A stretch of 64,000 bases of DNA from Apostichopus japonicus (lineage: Eukaryota; Echinodermata; Holothuroidea; Aspidochirotida; Stichopodidae): assembly GCF_037975245.1 (NCBI RefSeq), contig NC_092576.1:33272611-33336610 (forward strand). The letters run 5' to 3'. The notes below the pieces were generated by a model. It was given only the letters and a program-made list of their open reading frames with translations. It was not told where the DNA came from and ran no database searches. The position numbers and the translations under genes were made by a program. The number at the start of each line of letters is the position of its first letter. Positions within the stretch are counted from its first letter, which is position 1. Shown one piece after another: positions 49,558 to 60,971 of the stretch.

Positions 49558-52500
49558 TTGTGCAAAATTCTTTAAGTAAAATTGAATTGAATTTCTTCTT
49601 CTGAGGAAGGCCTGTGGTACTGTTAATAAGTGTGTACAGTACTTTCTCATTCACAGCCTTCACTTCATACGGCCCAATTAGCCAAGAGTTTTCGAGCTTC
49701 CCTCCTCTTCGGGCATCCTTTCTAGCATTCCGCACGAGAACACTGGAACCAACTTCGAAGCTCTGAATAAAATAAAATCCAGCAGATATACGTAAACATC
49801 ATAATACAATGCATATGTTGCCATTCATTTAATTACAACTTCAATGTACAACATAGCATTATATAATTACCTTTTTTGGTGCCTATTATCCAAATTCTTT
49901 TTTTGCCGTTCTTGGGCTTTGCCAATATTTTCTTTCACAACACCTTTGATTATGTCCCGCGACTGTGACATGAGTTGAAAAACCCTCTCCCGCTGTGCAT
50001 CGCTGCAGTCTGTAGTAGGAGCTTCTGGTTAGACAATGGAGTCTTCAGTGTCTACTGGTCGCAATGGCTCTCTGGATATATGAAGATAAATTAACATTCA
50101 ATTATTCACAACACTTTGTTGACTGAAGAATAAATAAATTTTTATATATTTTATTTTCACTATTAAGACCATTGAACCAGAAATTTGAGTCACATCACAT
50201 ACTCAAACCAGCACAAATAAAAAACCCTTATATATATTCTGTGCTGTTATAGGTCCAACTTGCATACCAGTCAATTGTGATAAATATATAGTATATGAAA
50301 AACAAAACCAATGTCAGTGGCATTAATTGCATGTATCTTTTAAGTTAATGGGCATGCATTTACAGTTTAATGAATGTTCATATTTTGTACTTGCTGCAGA
50401 GTGTACCATATACAGGGTTAATATTTATTTGTTTAGATATTATAACTTAAATTGGGTTATTGATGGTCCTCTATTTAGCGTTTTTTCCCAGGACCTGGGA
50501 TGTGTCAAATTAGATTTTATCGTACAGAGGACTGGTGTAGCTATGCAAGATTTGTCCAAACTCTCTTATCCCTGATTGCTTTTTCTCTGTATATGGCCTT
50601 AGCAAATGTAAATCTCTATTCAGCAATGGCAGGTTTAAATTATTACAAACCTTCCAAACATCACAGCAAAAGGTGAAAGACCTATTGAACCATGTTTGGC
50701 TGTATGGTACCCCATGAGAATTGAAGACAGCATTTCATCTCAGTCATGTTGGTTTTCATTGACAACCTTGATGAGTGACCTTTGCCGAGTTTGGTTGAAT
50801 CTTTCATCAAGCCCATTGGTCTGTGGGTGGTAGCTAGAGGATTCTCTGTGGTCTACCCCTATCATGTCAAACAGGGACTTGTTCAGAGCATTAACAAATT
50901 CTCCTCTCTGGTCTGAGATGACAATTTTCATGCACCCAAATCTAAATAAATGGAAACATTTAAATAACTATTGTTAAAGTATTGATTACGAGTAATGTAA
51001 TGAACTACTGGCATCTGCAGAATGGCTACATGGTTTAATCAGGAAATCATTTCAGCACTGATTTAAAAACAAAAGTAAGTTAAAAGCACTGACCATATCC
51101 CACTAACATTTCATTGACATTAACTTAAGAAACAACTTCTATAAATTCCTGTAACCATTTGGCCGCTTTCTGGGTCACAGTTAAAACAGTGCAAATGCAG
51201 GTCTGCATAACTAATTCCATGTAAAGGAGAAACAAAAGTAGATGGATATTTGCCTGGCCATGGTTTCAAACAGAAAGTTTGCAACAGTTTTTGCTGTTTT
51301 GTTTCTGTACAGCAACAGCCTCTGGCCATTTTGAAAAATAGTCACATAGGGTTTATATGATGTACTTATTTCCATTGATGGTCTCTGGAAGGGGTCCAAT
51401 CATATCCACACCCATCTAAAAAAAGAAGTAAAATGGCATTCAGATCCATACACAATCTAATCATACGAACTGATGTTCAAGTGATTTATATCTGAGTTTT
51501 ATAAAATGCTAAACATTCAATTGTTTTATTATTTTTTATTGTAACTCACACTGGAAGACTCTGTTACCAATTTTTTCTTCATTACCAAACCTATTACTGA
51601 CTTGTCAAACCCAGCTGTTATATGGAAGTCCAATGGGAAATCTCTGAAGTGAGATGCAAGTCACATGCAGTGATCCATCTAGCTGACAATCTAGCTGGTA
51701 ATTGTCACTAGGGACTATCATAGGCCTGGTAACCATTTTCATCCCCTTTGAATGTGGGGTGTGGGGGACAGATGTATAAGTACCTGGATGAGTGATTGAT
51801 AGTTAGTCAGAAAATTGCCTTGGAATCTGTCAGTGAGATGACAGGGTTACACCTAACTGATGTAGGAAGCATACATTGGTACAACCTATACTTTGGTATC
51901 TATATATTGTAAGCATTTAGAAATGTTACAAATTAATCTTTGAAGGGAATTTGCAGAATTTTTTATATTAATGACAGAAATTCACACTGTAGAGTTACAG
52001 TATATGGAAGGAAAGACTTCTTGGTTATTAACCAAGTAGCAAATTTTACTTAAATAGATGTTGAAATAAGCATATTATGGGTTCATTGGGGATGAATTTT
52101 GGACAAAAGGCTATGGCTCTGTTGGTACTTTAGTTATGAACTGCATATGAATGTACGTACCTAGGACATTTTCTCGGATACTTCTTTATGACAACAATTC
52201 AAGTACTGAACTCTGTTATGTTCATGTGTCATTCTTGCTTCATATCACAATTCAGTTTTCTTTTCATTTTGAAATTCATATCAGATAATTATGAAGTCCT
52301 ATGTAAAGGTTTTCCTGTTGCTTTAATTATACGCAGCTAAAAAAAAATACCAAAATGTGTTCTTAGCGAAATTTGTGTTTATGGCTGCAGTACATGAAAA
52401 TTCCCGACAGTACTGCGAGTCATTAAGTCTACTGAATGTACCACAATCATGATCATCTTTAATATATGCTTAGTAAATTATAACTTTAAGAACAAATGAA

Positions 52501-54586
52501 TGAGCTAGATCTTTCATTCTCTGGACAATCTCCACACATACTCCTTATACTCTTGCACTGGCCAACAAAGGGATGCAAACTTTAAGCATCGGTTGATAAC
52601 TTGATATGCATATGGTGAATGACTTTGCAGTTACAATCATGCAAACAAATATTGCTTTGAGATGACAAAAAACAAAGTGATTTAGTGATAACTGTGCTGC
52701 TTGTGAACAGTATTTTCGACCCAGGCCTAGCATTAATAAGCTGAACGCATAAGGTGGTCCATATGTATTCCATTAACATGTAAGGCCTATGAGCTAGGAT
52801 AGGTATTTGAAAAAAAAAAACATGTTACACAACTTCCATTGCAGATTCCATCAAAATCAGGTGTACATGTGCCTCCTGCTGAAATGCAGATGAAAATAAT
52901 ACTTAGGTGGTGAAATTGTCACCACTCGTGTCCTACAAGGACTCTTACAGAAATTGAAATGAACCTGATATTTCTATTGATTTAGCCACCTTCTCAGATC
53001 CCTTTCTTTCAAATTAGGGTCTTATACCAAAATACTCCTATCACTTGGTCAAATAAGTTCATGATAACATGTGGGATAAAACGAAAGCAAATTGTTGTGC
53101 ATTTTTATTTGCTCTTTTTTCAATTGTTTCTCTCAACAACCAGCTATCCTCCTGAATAGAAATTTATTCACCCACCCTCAAATTTGTCAAAGCGATTACA
53201 CTAGGCCTATATTAGTTTTTTAGGTCCATTCTGGTCACTATTCTAGCAATACTACAGTATATCACCAAGCAGTGTCTACATGTGATAATACATTGCAAAT
53301 TTAATATAAATGATACAAACTTGGTCCATGGAGCTATAATCCCAGGTTTATAGCTCCATGGTTTAACCTGCACTAATTTAATTGCAACATTGTTTTGTGC
53401 ATATATTAACAACCTTAATTACTGTGGAAGAATGTTTAATGAATATTCATACCATAACCATGTACATGTTTGCATAATTAAAATATCACCAGCAAAGAGG
53501 CCTATTAAACTTATTAAAAATTATTAGCCAACACAGCTAACCTTCTGACAATGAAGTGATGGGCAGGTGGCCAACTGATTACCTATAGCATATATTCGAC
53601 CTGCTGCAGTGTCTGTGCACATCCCGGCACCAATAAATTAAAAAATATGGGAAAACCTCTAAAAAGAAAGAGATAATAAAGTAACACTCATTAATTTAAT
53701 TGATCCTCCAAATGGACAAGACAGGGACCCCCCCCCCTCTCCCTTGCTACCTTGTGTTTTAACTAGTAAGGGGACTAATCCCAGGACATATCTTTCAGAA
53801 AATCTGAAAAGTCCTATCCTGAAGATTTCTTTTTTTTTTAACCTAGCAATTTCAAACACATAATCATTATTGAAATTAAAAGCTTTTATGCTCATGGTAG
53901 CATGGGTACACACTACACAGCTGATATGTAACTGACAGCTGATCTGGGAGTTTTGGCAGCTACCAGAGTAACAAAAATTATACCAAGTAGGCTTTATTTC
54001 AGAGATTGCCAATCGGAGTGGCTTGAATTTGAATAAAGCAAATTATTTGCAAATAGGGTTAACTCTCGAAGTCCTACTCTTAGGCTACAGTAGGCTAGCC
54101 TATAGTAGCCTAATACTATTCGTGTCTTGCCGACTAATTATGCATTACGATATTCTCTACCACTAATAAAGTTTAGACTTTTCAGTTCTACTCTTAGGTG
54201 ATTACAAATAATAAAATATACCTATAATCTGCAAGGCCCAAATGGCCAATGCACTTAGTTCAAGTTATATGCATATCTATGGAATCATTTTCTTCAGTGG
54301 AAATAATTCCTAAAAGTTTTGTACAAATAAAAAATAATACACTTACCGCCAAACCCTTCTTGTAAGCTTTAATTTTGTGGGCTTTGGCCAAGGGCCTATC
54401 TTCGTTGCCATGTGGGCCGACGTAAACTAGATCGGCATCTCCCGTCAGTCTAAAACTCTTCGATCTTCCCCTTATCGATCTTTCTAGATTTATCGTAGAC
54501 TTTTCAGGGTACAGTCCTGACGAAAGATACTTTCCAATGATAATGTAGGCCTACTCGTCATCGGTATCCAGGTCAGGAGAAGTCAT
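49558..54586 (-). pseudogene. Ginger-like integrase gene, intron-containing, decayed
   Basis: Minus-strand exons: 54,586-54,347 (MTSPDLDTDDE, in-frame TAG, then GKYLSSGLYPEKSTINLE, ending |gtaagt); 51,415-51,254 (MGVDMIGPLPETINGNKY, in-frame TAA, then CDYFSKWPEAVAVQ, +1 shift, KTAKTVANFLFETMA, apparent GC donor); 50,941-50,651 (KIVISDQRGEFVN, SSSYHPQTNGLDERFNQT, in-frame TGA, LSPFAVMFG); 50,071-49,871 (EPLRPVDTEDSIV, stop, QLMSQSRDIIKGVVKEN, GKAQERQKK); and 49,762-49,558 (VGSSVLVRNARKDARRGGKL, WLIGPYEVKAV). The catalytic D-D-E is visible in VDMIGP, SDQRGE and LDERFNQT. The last domain resembles the GPY/F-like C-terminus of Ginger/KRBA2-type integrases. I did not find the exon with the H2C2 zinc motif. 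The splice phase into the last exon is off by one at an A6 run (49,872-49,877). Confidence 0.8.
52800..54346. other. Intron-like region of integrase gene
   Basis: Possible small minus-strand exons with cysteines occur near 52,830-52,890 (GGTCTPDFDGICNGSC) and 53,545-53,635 (ATCPSLHCQK before |gttagc), but neither matches the expected H2C2 zinc motif, so I leave them uncalled. A poly(C) tract lies at ~53,729-53,738. Confidence 0.3.
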
Positions 54587-55375
54587 CTTGTAATATCAGA
54601 TCGGGCTAAGTAAGTTAACGGTCTCAACTCTTAATGCAATTACTGTGCGTGCATATATGCAGCTACTAAGAAATTGTGGGCCTGCGACATGTAACGACGT
54701 AGACGGCACATTCGGCTTACTTCACTGAGTAAACAGCAGTATACATTTTACAGTAGAATGCAGATACGCATGTCACACCTAGAACGTAGAGCGGGAGATT
54801 TCCACATTTCCCAAGTACTGAATAAAATATATTGACTCTGACCAGGGAGTTTTTCCATAACAACTCCCTGCTCTGACCCCGGATTTGACCTCCATGCTCC
54901 GGATGGCGGGGAACTATCACCGCCGCGTATCGGTTAAATACATTTACCTTCGACCTACATGGTTGATCTTTCTCCAACGTTTAGAAATTCCGACCTTCCA
55001 AACAACTACCCTAATGGTAGTAACGATTGATAAGCAGCAGAGTCAGACAGACATGACTAATTAGTTCGGAAGATAAGTTTAACATTCATTATGCAGCCTT
55101 CTGACAGTCGACGATCGAAATAGAGCGGACAGCGTCCCTCTGGAGTGTAGTCTCCATGATAATAATAACATTTTGCCGCCTCTTCCCACAACAGTCGACA
55201 CTCGAAGTATTAGTTATACTCTAACCGAGTTTTGAGGGTGCATGCTGACCGATATATAACATTGTCAACCTGGTCTTCGCTAGTAAATTACCTCCTTTTA
55301 AGTAATAAGGGAACGTAGATAGGGCCAGAAATGTTTGTCACTCAACAGAACCACGTTAAAGCTCTTTGAAGAGAA

Positions 55376-55502
55376 CCCGGACACTTTCCACGGTGGCGTA
55401 GAAAGCAAGGGAAAGTGTCCCTGAGACACTATTCACGCAAATGGGACACTATTTCCTAGTAATAAGTGTCCTACGGACGCCCGGACACTCATTACTGCCA
55501 CA
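55376..55502. repeat. Right terminus and subterminal GTGTCC cluster
   Basis: Contains 'cggacactttcc', 'aagtgtccctgagacactatt', 'gggacactattt' and 'gtgtcctacggacgcccggacac' and ends ACTGCCACA. The reverse complement aligns with the left end of the Ginger-like element from TGTGRCAG through GTGTCCGGGCGTC. Confidence 0.8.
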
Positions 55503-55506
55503 TTGG
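55503..55506. repeat. TTGG target-site duplication, right
   Basis: Direct copy of the TTGG at 41,797-41,800, immediately after the ..GCCACA terminus. Confidence 0.85.
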
Positions 55507-58500
55507 CAATACATTTATGGGCCCTAAAACCACCCAGAAAAAAGTTTGCTGTACATTGAATTCTGACATGGCGGTCATCTTGAATGTATGCAAATTAGGG
55601 CCCTTAGGGGGGGGGGGTAACTTTGAGATAATTTTTGATATGATGTAGAGGGGACTCTAGGAAACTATTTAAAAAAAAAAAACCTTCTGAAGCAATTTGT
55701 TCTAGGTATTTTATAATTTGACTGGACTATCAGTTTATTTGGCCCTGAGGGTATGGAATACTTTATTCAGTTCAACATGTAAGTGTAGATGTTAGTTTCC
55801 TCCTATGTCGATGTTGTTCTGGTGTTTTCAAACTTTGTTGTTTTCTTTGTATTATAAGTATAATTTTTTTTCTGAAATTTCACAGCTTAGGTGATTATTT
55901 GCAGGGATTTAGTTCTCCAACCTGGTTTATTCAGCAACTGTGATAACATTTAAGTGATTATATTAGTTACATAATATATGGATAATTTTCTTGTGTTTTC
56001 AAACTTGTGTTGTATTCATTCTATTATATGTTAAATGTTTGTGAAACATCACATCTTTTAGGTGATTTTTACACGACTTAAGGTTTCCAACATGGTTTGT
56101 TAAAAAACTGTGTCACATACAGGGGATGGTTAAGGTTCTTGAAAATTCTTTTTTATTACCTCTACCATATAATACTTTGTTACATTTGTTTATGTAACTA
56201 CGTTAGGATTTTGAGAAATAAGACAGTTGAATACAATTGAGTTTATAAGGGTTTTAAACTTTCATCATGAATTATACAACACATAATAATTATCGACTTT
56301 AAGTTACTTCAAAGTAATGCTGGCTGAACGTTGAAAAACATTCTGAGTGACTCGTTGATGAGAAAAAAAACATTTAGGCGAAGAAAATAAAGGAAATTGT
56401 TTTGGTTGTCTGATAAGAATATTGGGAAATACCCCATTTATTGGTTCATTTTACAAGTATTCACTAACTCAAAAGGATTTAAAAATCATGTGTATGCTTC
56501 ACCTGCTCAATATGTAGCTAATGTCGTCTGTCACTTGAACTTGGGCTTATATTATATGCAAGCCCATAGCCAGTGGGGATCATGTGACGTCGCCCACCTA
56601 GAATCCCCCCTCCAAAAAAGGAAAAAATCGAGAAAAAGAATAGTACATTTCATTATGTAATGGCTCCCCTGCAAAACTGTGTGGCCTACTAATAACATAT
56701 TATGCACATATACCTATTTGGATGCACTGCTGCTAATACTGTATGTATCTACGATGTTCTTGTTCGCACGTTTATCCTAATTAGCTGAAAGTTATGTAAA
56801 GAAGTCTTAATAAATGTCATAGTTTATTTGTATGTAACATGTATTTTAATTTCTTTCTCTGACGGAAAGAGGCGTCCTTGTCAAAGAGCCAATGTTTGTT
56901 CCCACGTTGAGGCCATACCAAAGTCTTGAATTGCTGTACCTGTTGCAACATTGCTTTACACTCAACTTCATAGGATTGGGAAAAGTTATATCAAATTTGC
57001 TAAACTGGTGTTTTTGACACTATATTGAAACATCAACAGTATACATACAAGTCTATTATTTACACAAGTGTGTGTGTAGTAGCTGCTTCAAAAGGTAAGC
57101 TAATATTACACAACTGTTTTGCAAAAAGATAAAAGACTTGTGGTGTAAAAACAGTGCCCTGCTTGACTTGGTTAAAATGTGCACAATGGGGTACAAACGG
57201 GAACATGATCATGTGCAAATTTTACACAATGCTAAAATAAATGGTAAAACAATGGTAAAATACTTTACACATTGTGTTGTAAAGTATTACTTCAAAGGAA
57301 TGTTAAACTTTGCCAAAACATTAAGATGTGTAAAGTTTTACACATCTGTCGCCCATGTTCCTTTTTTACACCATGCATGTGTTCCCTTTTACCCCATGTT
57401 GAGAAATGATATTTCAGTGTAAGAAATTTGTATTTCAATTAATGTGTCTATCTTTATTATTCTTTGGGCAACAATACAAATAAAATGGACCGGATAGCAG
57501 TTATTTTCCAACGATAAGCAACTATATTTTCAAGTGCAACAAGCACCTGTTCTCATACTACTCGTCTGGTGGCTTTTTTTTTTTGCATATGAACCAGTAA
57601 CGATATCTTGATTACAAAAATGTATTTCAAAACTTTTGTTAGCTTTGAGAATGGGTATACAGGTTTAATGATGATTTCATCTTATATATCAAATATATAT
57701 ACCTTTGGTTAGTTGGCTGGCGTCTATCTTGGCGCAGAGAGCTCTATGTCCGGTGGACAGAGCGAAGTAATCGTGATAATTAGTTGAGACTAGTGGAACG
57801 CTAGTAGTTGTTACTCAGAGTTCAACGCGTTTGAGCGATCATCAGACAACGATCTTGTTGTACCCCTGGAATATATAACCCAGGCAAGTTGATTCATCAG
57901 GGATTATCGTCGGGGATTATAGATGATTATCGGCGTACCGCTCTTTTGTCGGCATTTGCTCCTTTGTCGGCGTCTAGTGGGCAGGATTATCCGTTGGCTG
58001 CGGTTCTTTTGGTGGTGTACTGCGGTTGGGCTGGGTAAGGTGAGGTCATGTGCGCCAATTCTGAAGTTGCTTATGTAGAACTTGTTCTCGTGGCGGCACT
58101 TTGGTATGTGTTCATATATCTGATTTGTAATCGTTTTCCAATCACTAAATTGAGAAAGAACGGTAGGTTAAATAAAAATGTGACAAGTAGGATAAGTTCA
58201 CATCTGTCTCGTCTTCTAGTTTTTTAATACTAAAATAAACATATTACTACTGACAGCTGAGAAGAGTTATGTGGTTATTTCGTATAAATTATCAATCAGG
58301 TGATGACTGATTCACTACTCTCCTTTGTGTTATGTTTTCCTAGTATCTGTTACACCATTCTATCTCTGCTGAGTCTCCGATCTCAAAATGAAGTGAAGTT
58401 AGAGGTAAAGTTCTAAAAAGCTCATATAAAATCATTAAATTGATTAGTATTATCATTATATACAATAACGTCATGATCTGATGTTGTTCTCTCTTGTTAA

Positions 58501-60544
58501 TATTTCGATTCATTTTGGTAACATTCAATGTATTTAATTAATTACCCTTAATGAATACAAAGCCACATCCAGTGGACGGCATTACTTATGAATGTATATC
58601 AATGTATTGAATTTTGAAAGCGCAACCAAGGTGATGTTTATCATAAGAACAGTTAATCAGTGACATGGTAACTGCCGGATGTTATCTTGGTCATGACTAT
58701 TCAATATACACCAGTACGGTCTGTTATTTAAGCACAACGCTACACAAAAGCAATGTTTTTAAGTGCAGACCTTTAAGACAGTTTCATAGTACATACGATT
58801 TAAAGTGTTTTAATTTTTTATTTTTATCGAATGCCATGATTCTTTAAATAATTTAATCAGAGCTCATTAAACAACAATCAGGACAGAAATGATGTTAAAT
58901 CGGATCTTTTCTGTCCTCTCCATGCCCACCAAATTATTGCAATCAATATATGTCTACTTTGTATCTGTGCTTGACCTAAAATTGGTCGATACACTAAGTG
59001 AAAGAAGCGAAATTAAGTACGCCATATTATATTGTCAAGTTGTTCAAGTTAGAAAGCTCGCTTGGTTTAAAGTAAATCGTAACCCTGCGCCATTCTTCTT
59101 TGAGAATAAACCGCATTGGAACGTCGACAAGTGTAATGCATCAAAAAATGATATCATTCAATGCTTCCTTTTATACCAAGGACTTCTTATTTGTCAAATT
59201 GATAGTTTAACGCAAATCATTTTTACTGGTGATATCTAAGTAACGGAATGTTAAATGGTAAATTCACCAGTAAAGTCTTCGTCATATTTGTTTCACTTCT
59301 TTGAAACCTACAAATCAGTTTGTTGAAAGTTTATATCACCAAACAACTAGCTAATAAATTGTAAATTAATACGCCGATGGTATTCTGAGAAATGCTTGAC
59401 CAAAAATAAAACACATACTATTTAACACACAAACATATCAAACATATTTAAATATGTTTATACAAGTGTATGTTATGTCCGTACCACTGAACGGCACCAA
59501 AGGATCACTTGACCATACAGAACTTTTGAAGTAAAACGCTAGTAGGTCATCTCAAACGTTGCCATGACAACGATTCTCACAGTGACTTATAGTTTCATAT
59601 CAAGTTCCATTGGCAAAAAAAAACTTACCATATATAAACAAGAATCCCAAATGTACTGAGTATATCCGAATCTAACCCAAATTAAACAAAATAACGTTTT
59701 CTCAACAAGAACTCTACTTAATCTGCCAAATGAAGCAACTAAACACGGTGATTTTAGGTATCCGTCTAAGCTGTTTAATTTAAGAACCGCCGTTTTACCA
59801 TTGGCATGATTGTGAGCACCATTGTAAGAACTCCAGCTCCAATGTAATAGGATGCGTTTAACATGTATCTTCGTTTACCACGGTTCAATGACCATCCGTT
59901 TCAGATATTCGAAGAGCCGTAGATTTATCCATGGTTTCCTGAATGGTTGTGCTGCTCGAGTACAGCTGGCTATTTTCTTTTTTTTTTCTTTTATTTGTCG
60001 AAATGAGTTGATGTTCGCAAAATAAAGGAACCTAGTTGTTTTGGTAGTATGCGGTTGAGTGATTTCTCTGTGGTCGATACGCATAGACATATGAACTAGT
60101 TCCAGGTATGACAAATACCCGATTGTCGAACTGTAAGGATTTATTACGGAGACCATTTTTGCGTTGTTTTTGTTATATATAGATGAGAAGACTACCACTA
60201 TAGTAAGAGATTACAGTAAACTTAGGTGACGAAAGCCTACTGTATTTCCACGCGTTGACGTTACTTTTACTACTCCAGGTTCCACAATGCATAATAAACA
60301 ATTCTAACGATTTAAGTTGGGCCTTACATCACTTTATTTCGTCATTTTGTTCTGAATAATAATGAGAGGTGGAAAGGCAATAAGATGATTTATTGGGTTA
60401 TTTAAAATGCAACGATGTTTTATATTTTCTACGACACATGCAAAGACTCGTTTAAATACACAAGACTAAACAAATTGGACGAATATAAAAAAAAAATTAG
60501 TAAGATAAAACAGTGAACTTTATATTAAAACGACCATTCTCTTT
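55507..60544. other. Stretch without recognised gene
   Basis: Contains a poly(G) run at ~55,609-55,618. 57,100-57,420 is rich in GTGTAAA/TTTACAC motifs. 57,700-58,110 is a more GC-rich patch with repeated GGATTAT(C/A) and GTCGGCGT motifs. A 116-codon plus-strand frame (58,889-59,239) and a 107-codon minus frame (59,875-60,198) show no recognisable family and are not called. Confidence 0.45.
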
Positions 60545-60880
60545 CTTTTACGTTTAATCACAATGCACATTACCCCAGTTTACGATAGCTGTTATAATCA
60601 AGCACTAGGTCCATTATCCCGGTACACGATAGCTGTTAATATTCAAGCACAAGGTCCATTACCGGGGTATACGATAGCTGTTTGTAGTTAATCACAAGGC
60701 CCATGACCCTGGTATACGATAGATGTTTATATTCAAGCACAAGGCCTATTACCCCGGTACACGATAGTTGTTTATAATTAATTACAAGGCCCATTACCCC
60801 GGTATACGATAGCTGTTTATATTCAAGCACAAGGCCCTTTAATCCCGGTATACGATAGCTGTTTATAGTTAACATTGACT
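60545..60880. repeat. 45-bp minisatellite, ~7 copies
   Basis: 'acgatagctgtt' recurs at about 60,582, 60,626, 60,671, 60,716, 60,761, 60,806 and 60,852 (44-46 bp). Units alternate 'tattcaagcacaaggcc' and 'agttaatcacaaggcc' cores, hinting at a 90-bp higher-order period. Because 45 is a multiple of three, a minus-strand frame stays open across it. Confidence 0.9.
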
Positions 60881-60971
60881 TTGTTATGTTTTTTTCTGGT
60901 AAGAAGGATACGGGATACAAAACACGCAAACAATATTCATATCTTACTAAATTGCCTCCTGACCTCCTCAC

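Noticed and set aside
49558-54586. Endogenous retrovirus or Gypsy LTR element
   Set aside because: The integrase core alone could suggest this, but no LTRs, gag, protease or RT accompany it. The gene has introns, and the flanks show TGTGRCAG inverted termini with a 4-bp duplication, as in Ginger DNA transposons.
57010-57415. Second CACTG-ended element
   Set aside because: GTGTAAA/TTTACAC motifs and a terminal-like 'cagtgtaa' at 57,416 resemble the 15.1-kb element's arms, but I found no convincing matching left end or target duplication.
58889-59239. 116-codon plus-strand ORF
   Set aside because: No recognisable domain and lies in otherwise anonymous DNA.
60636-60971. 111-codon minus-strand repetitive frame
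   Set aside because: It is explained by a 45-bp minisatellite; no other coding evidence.
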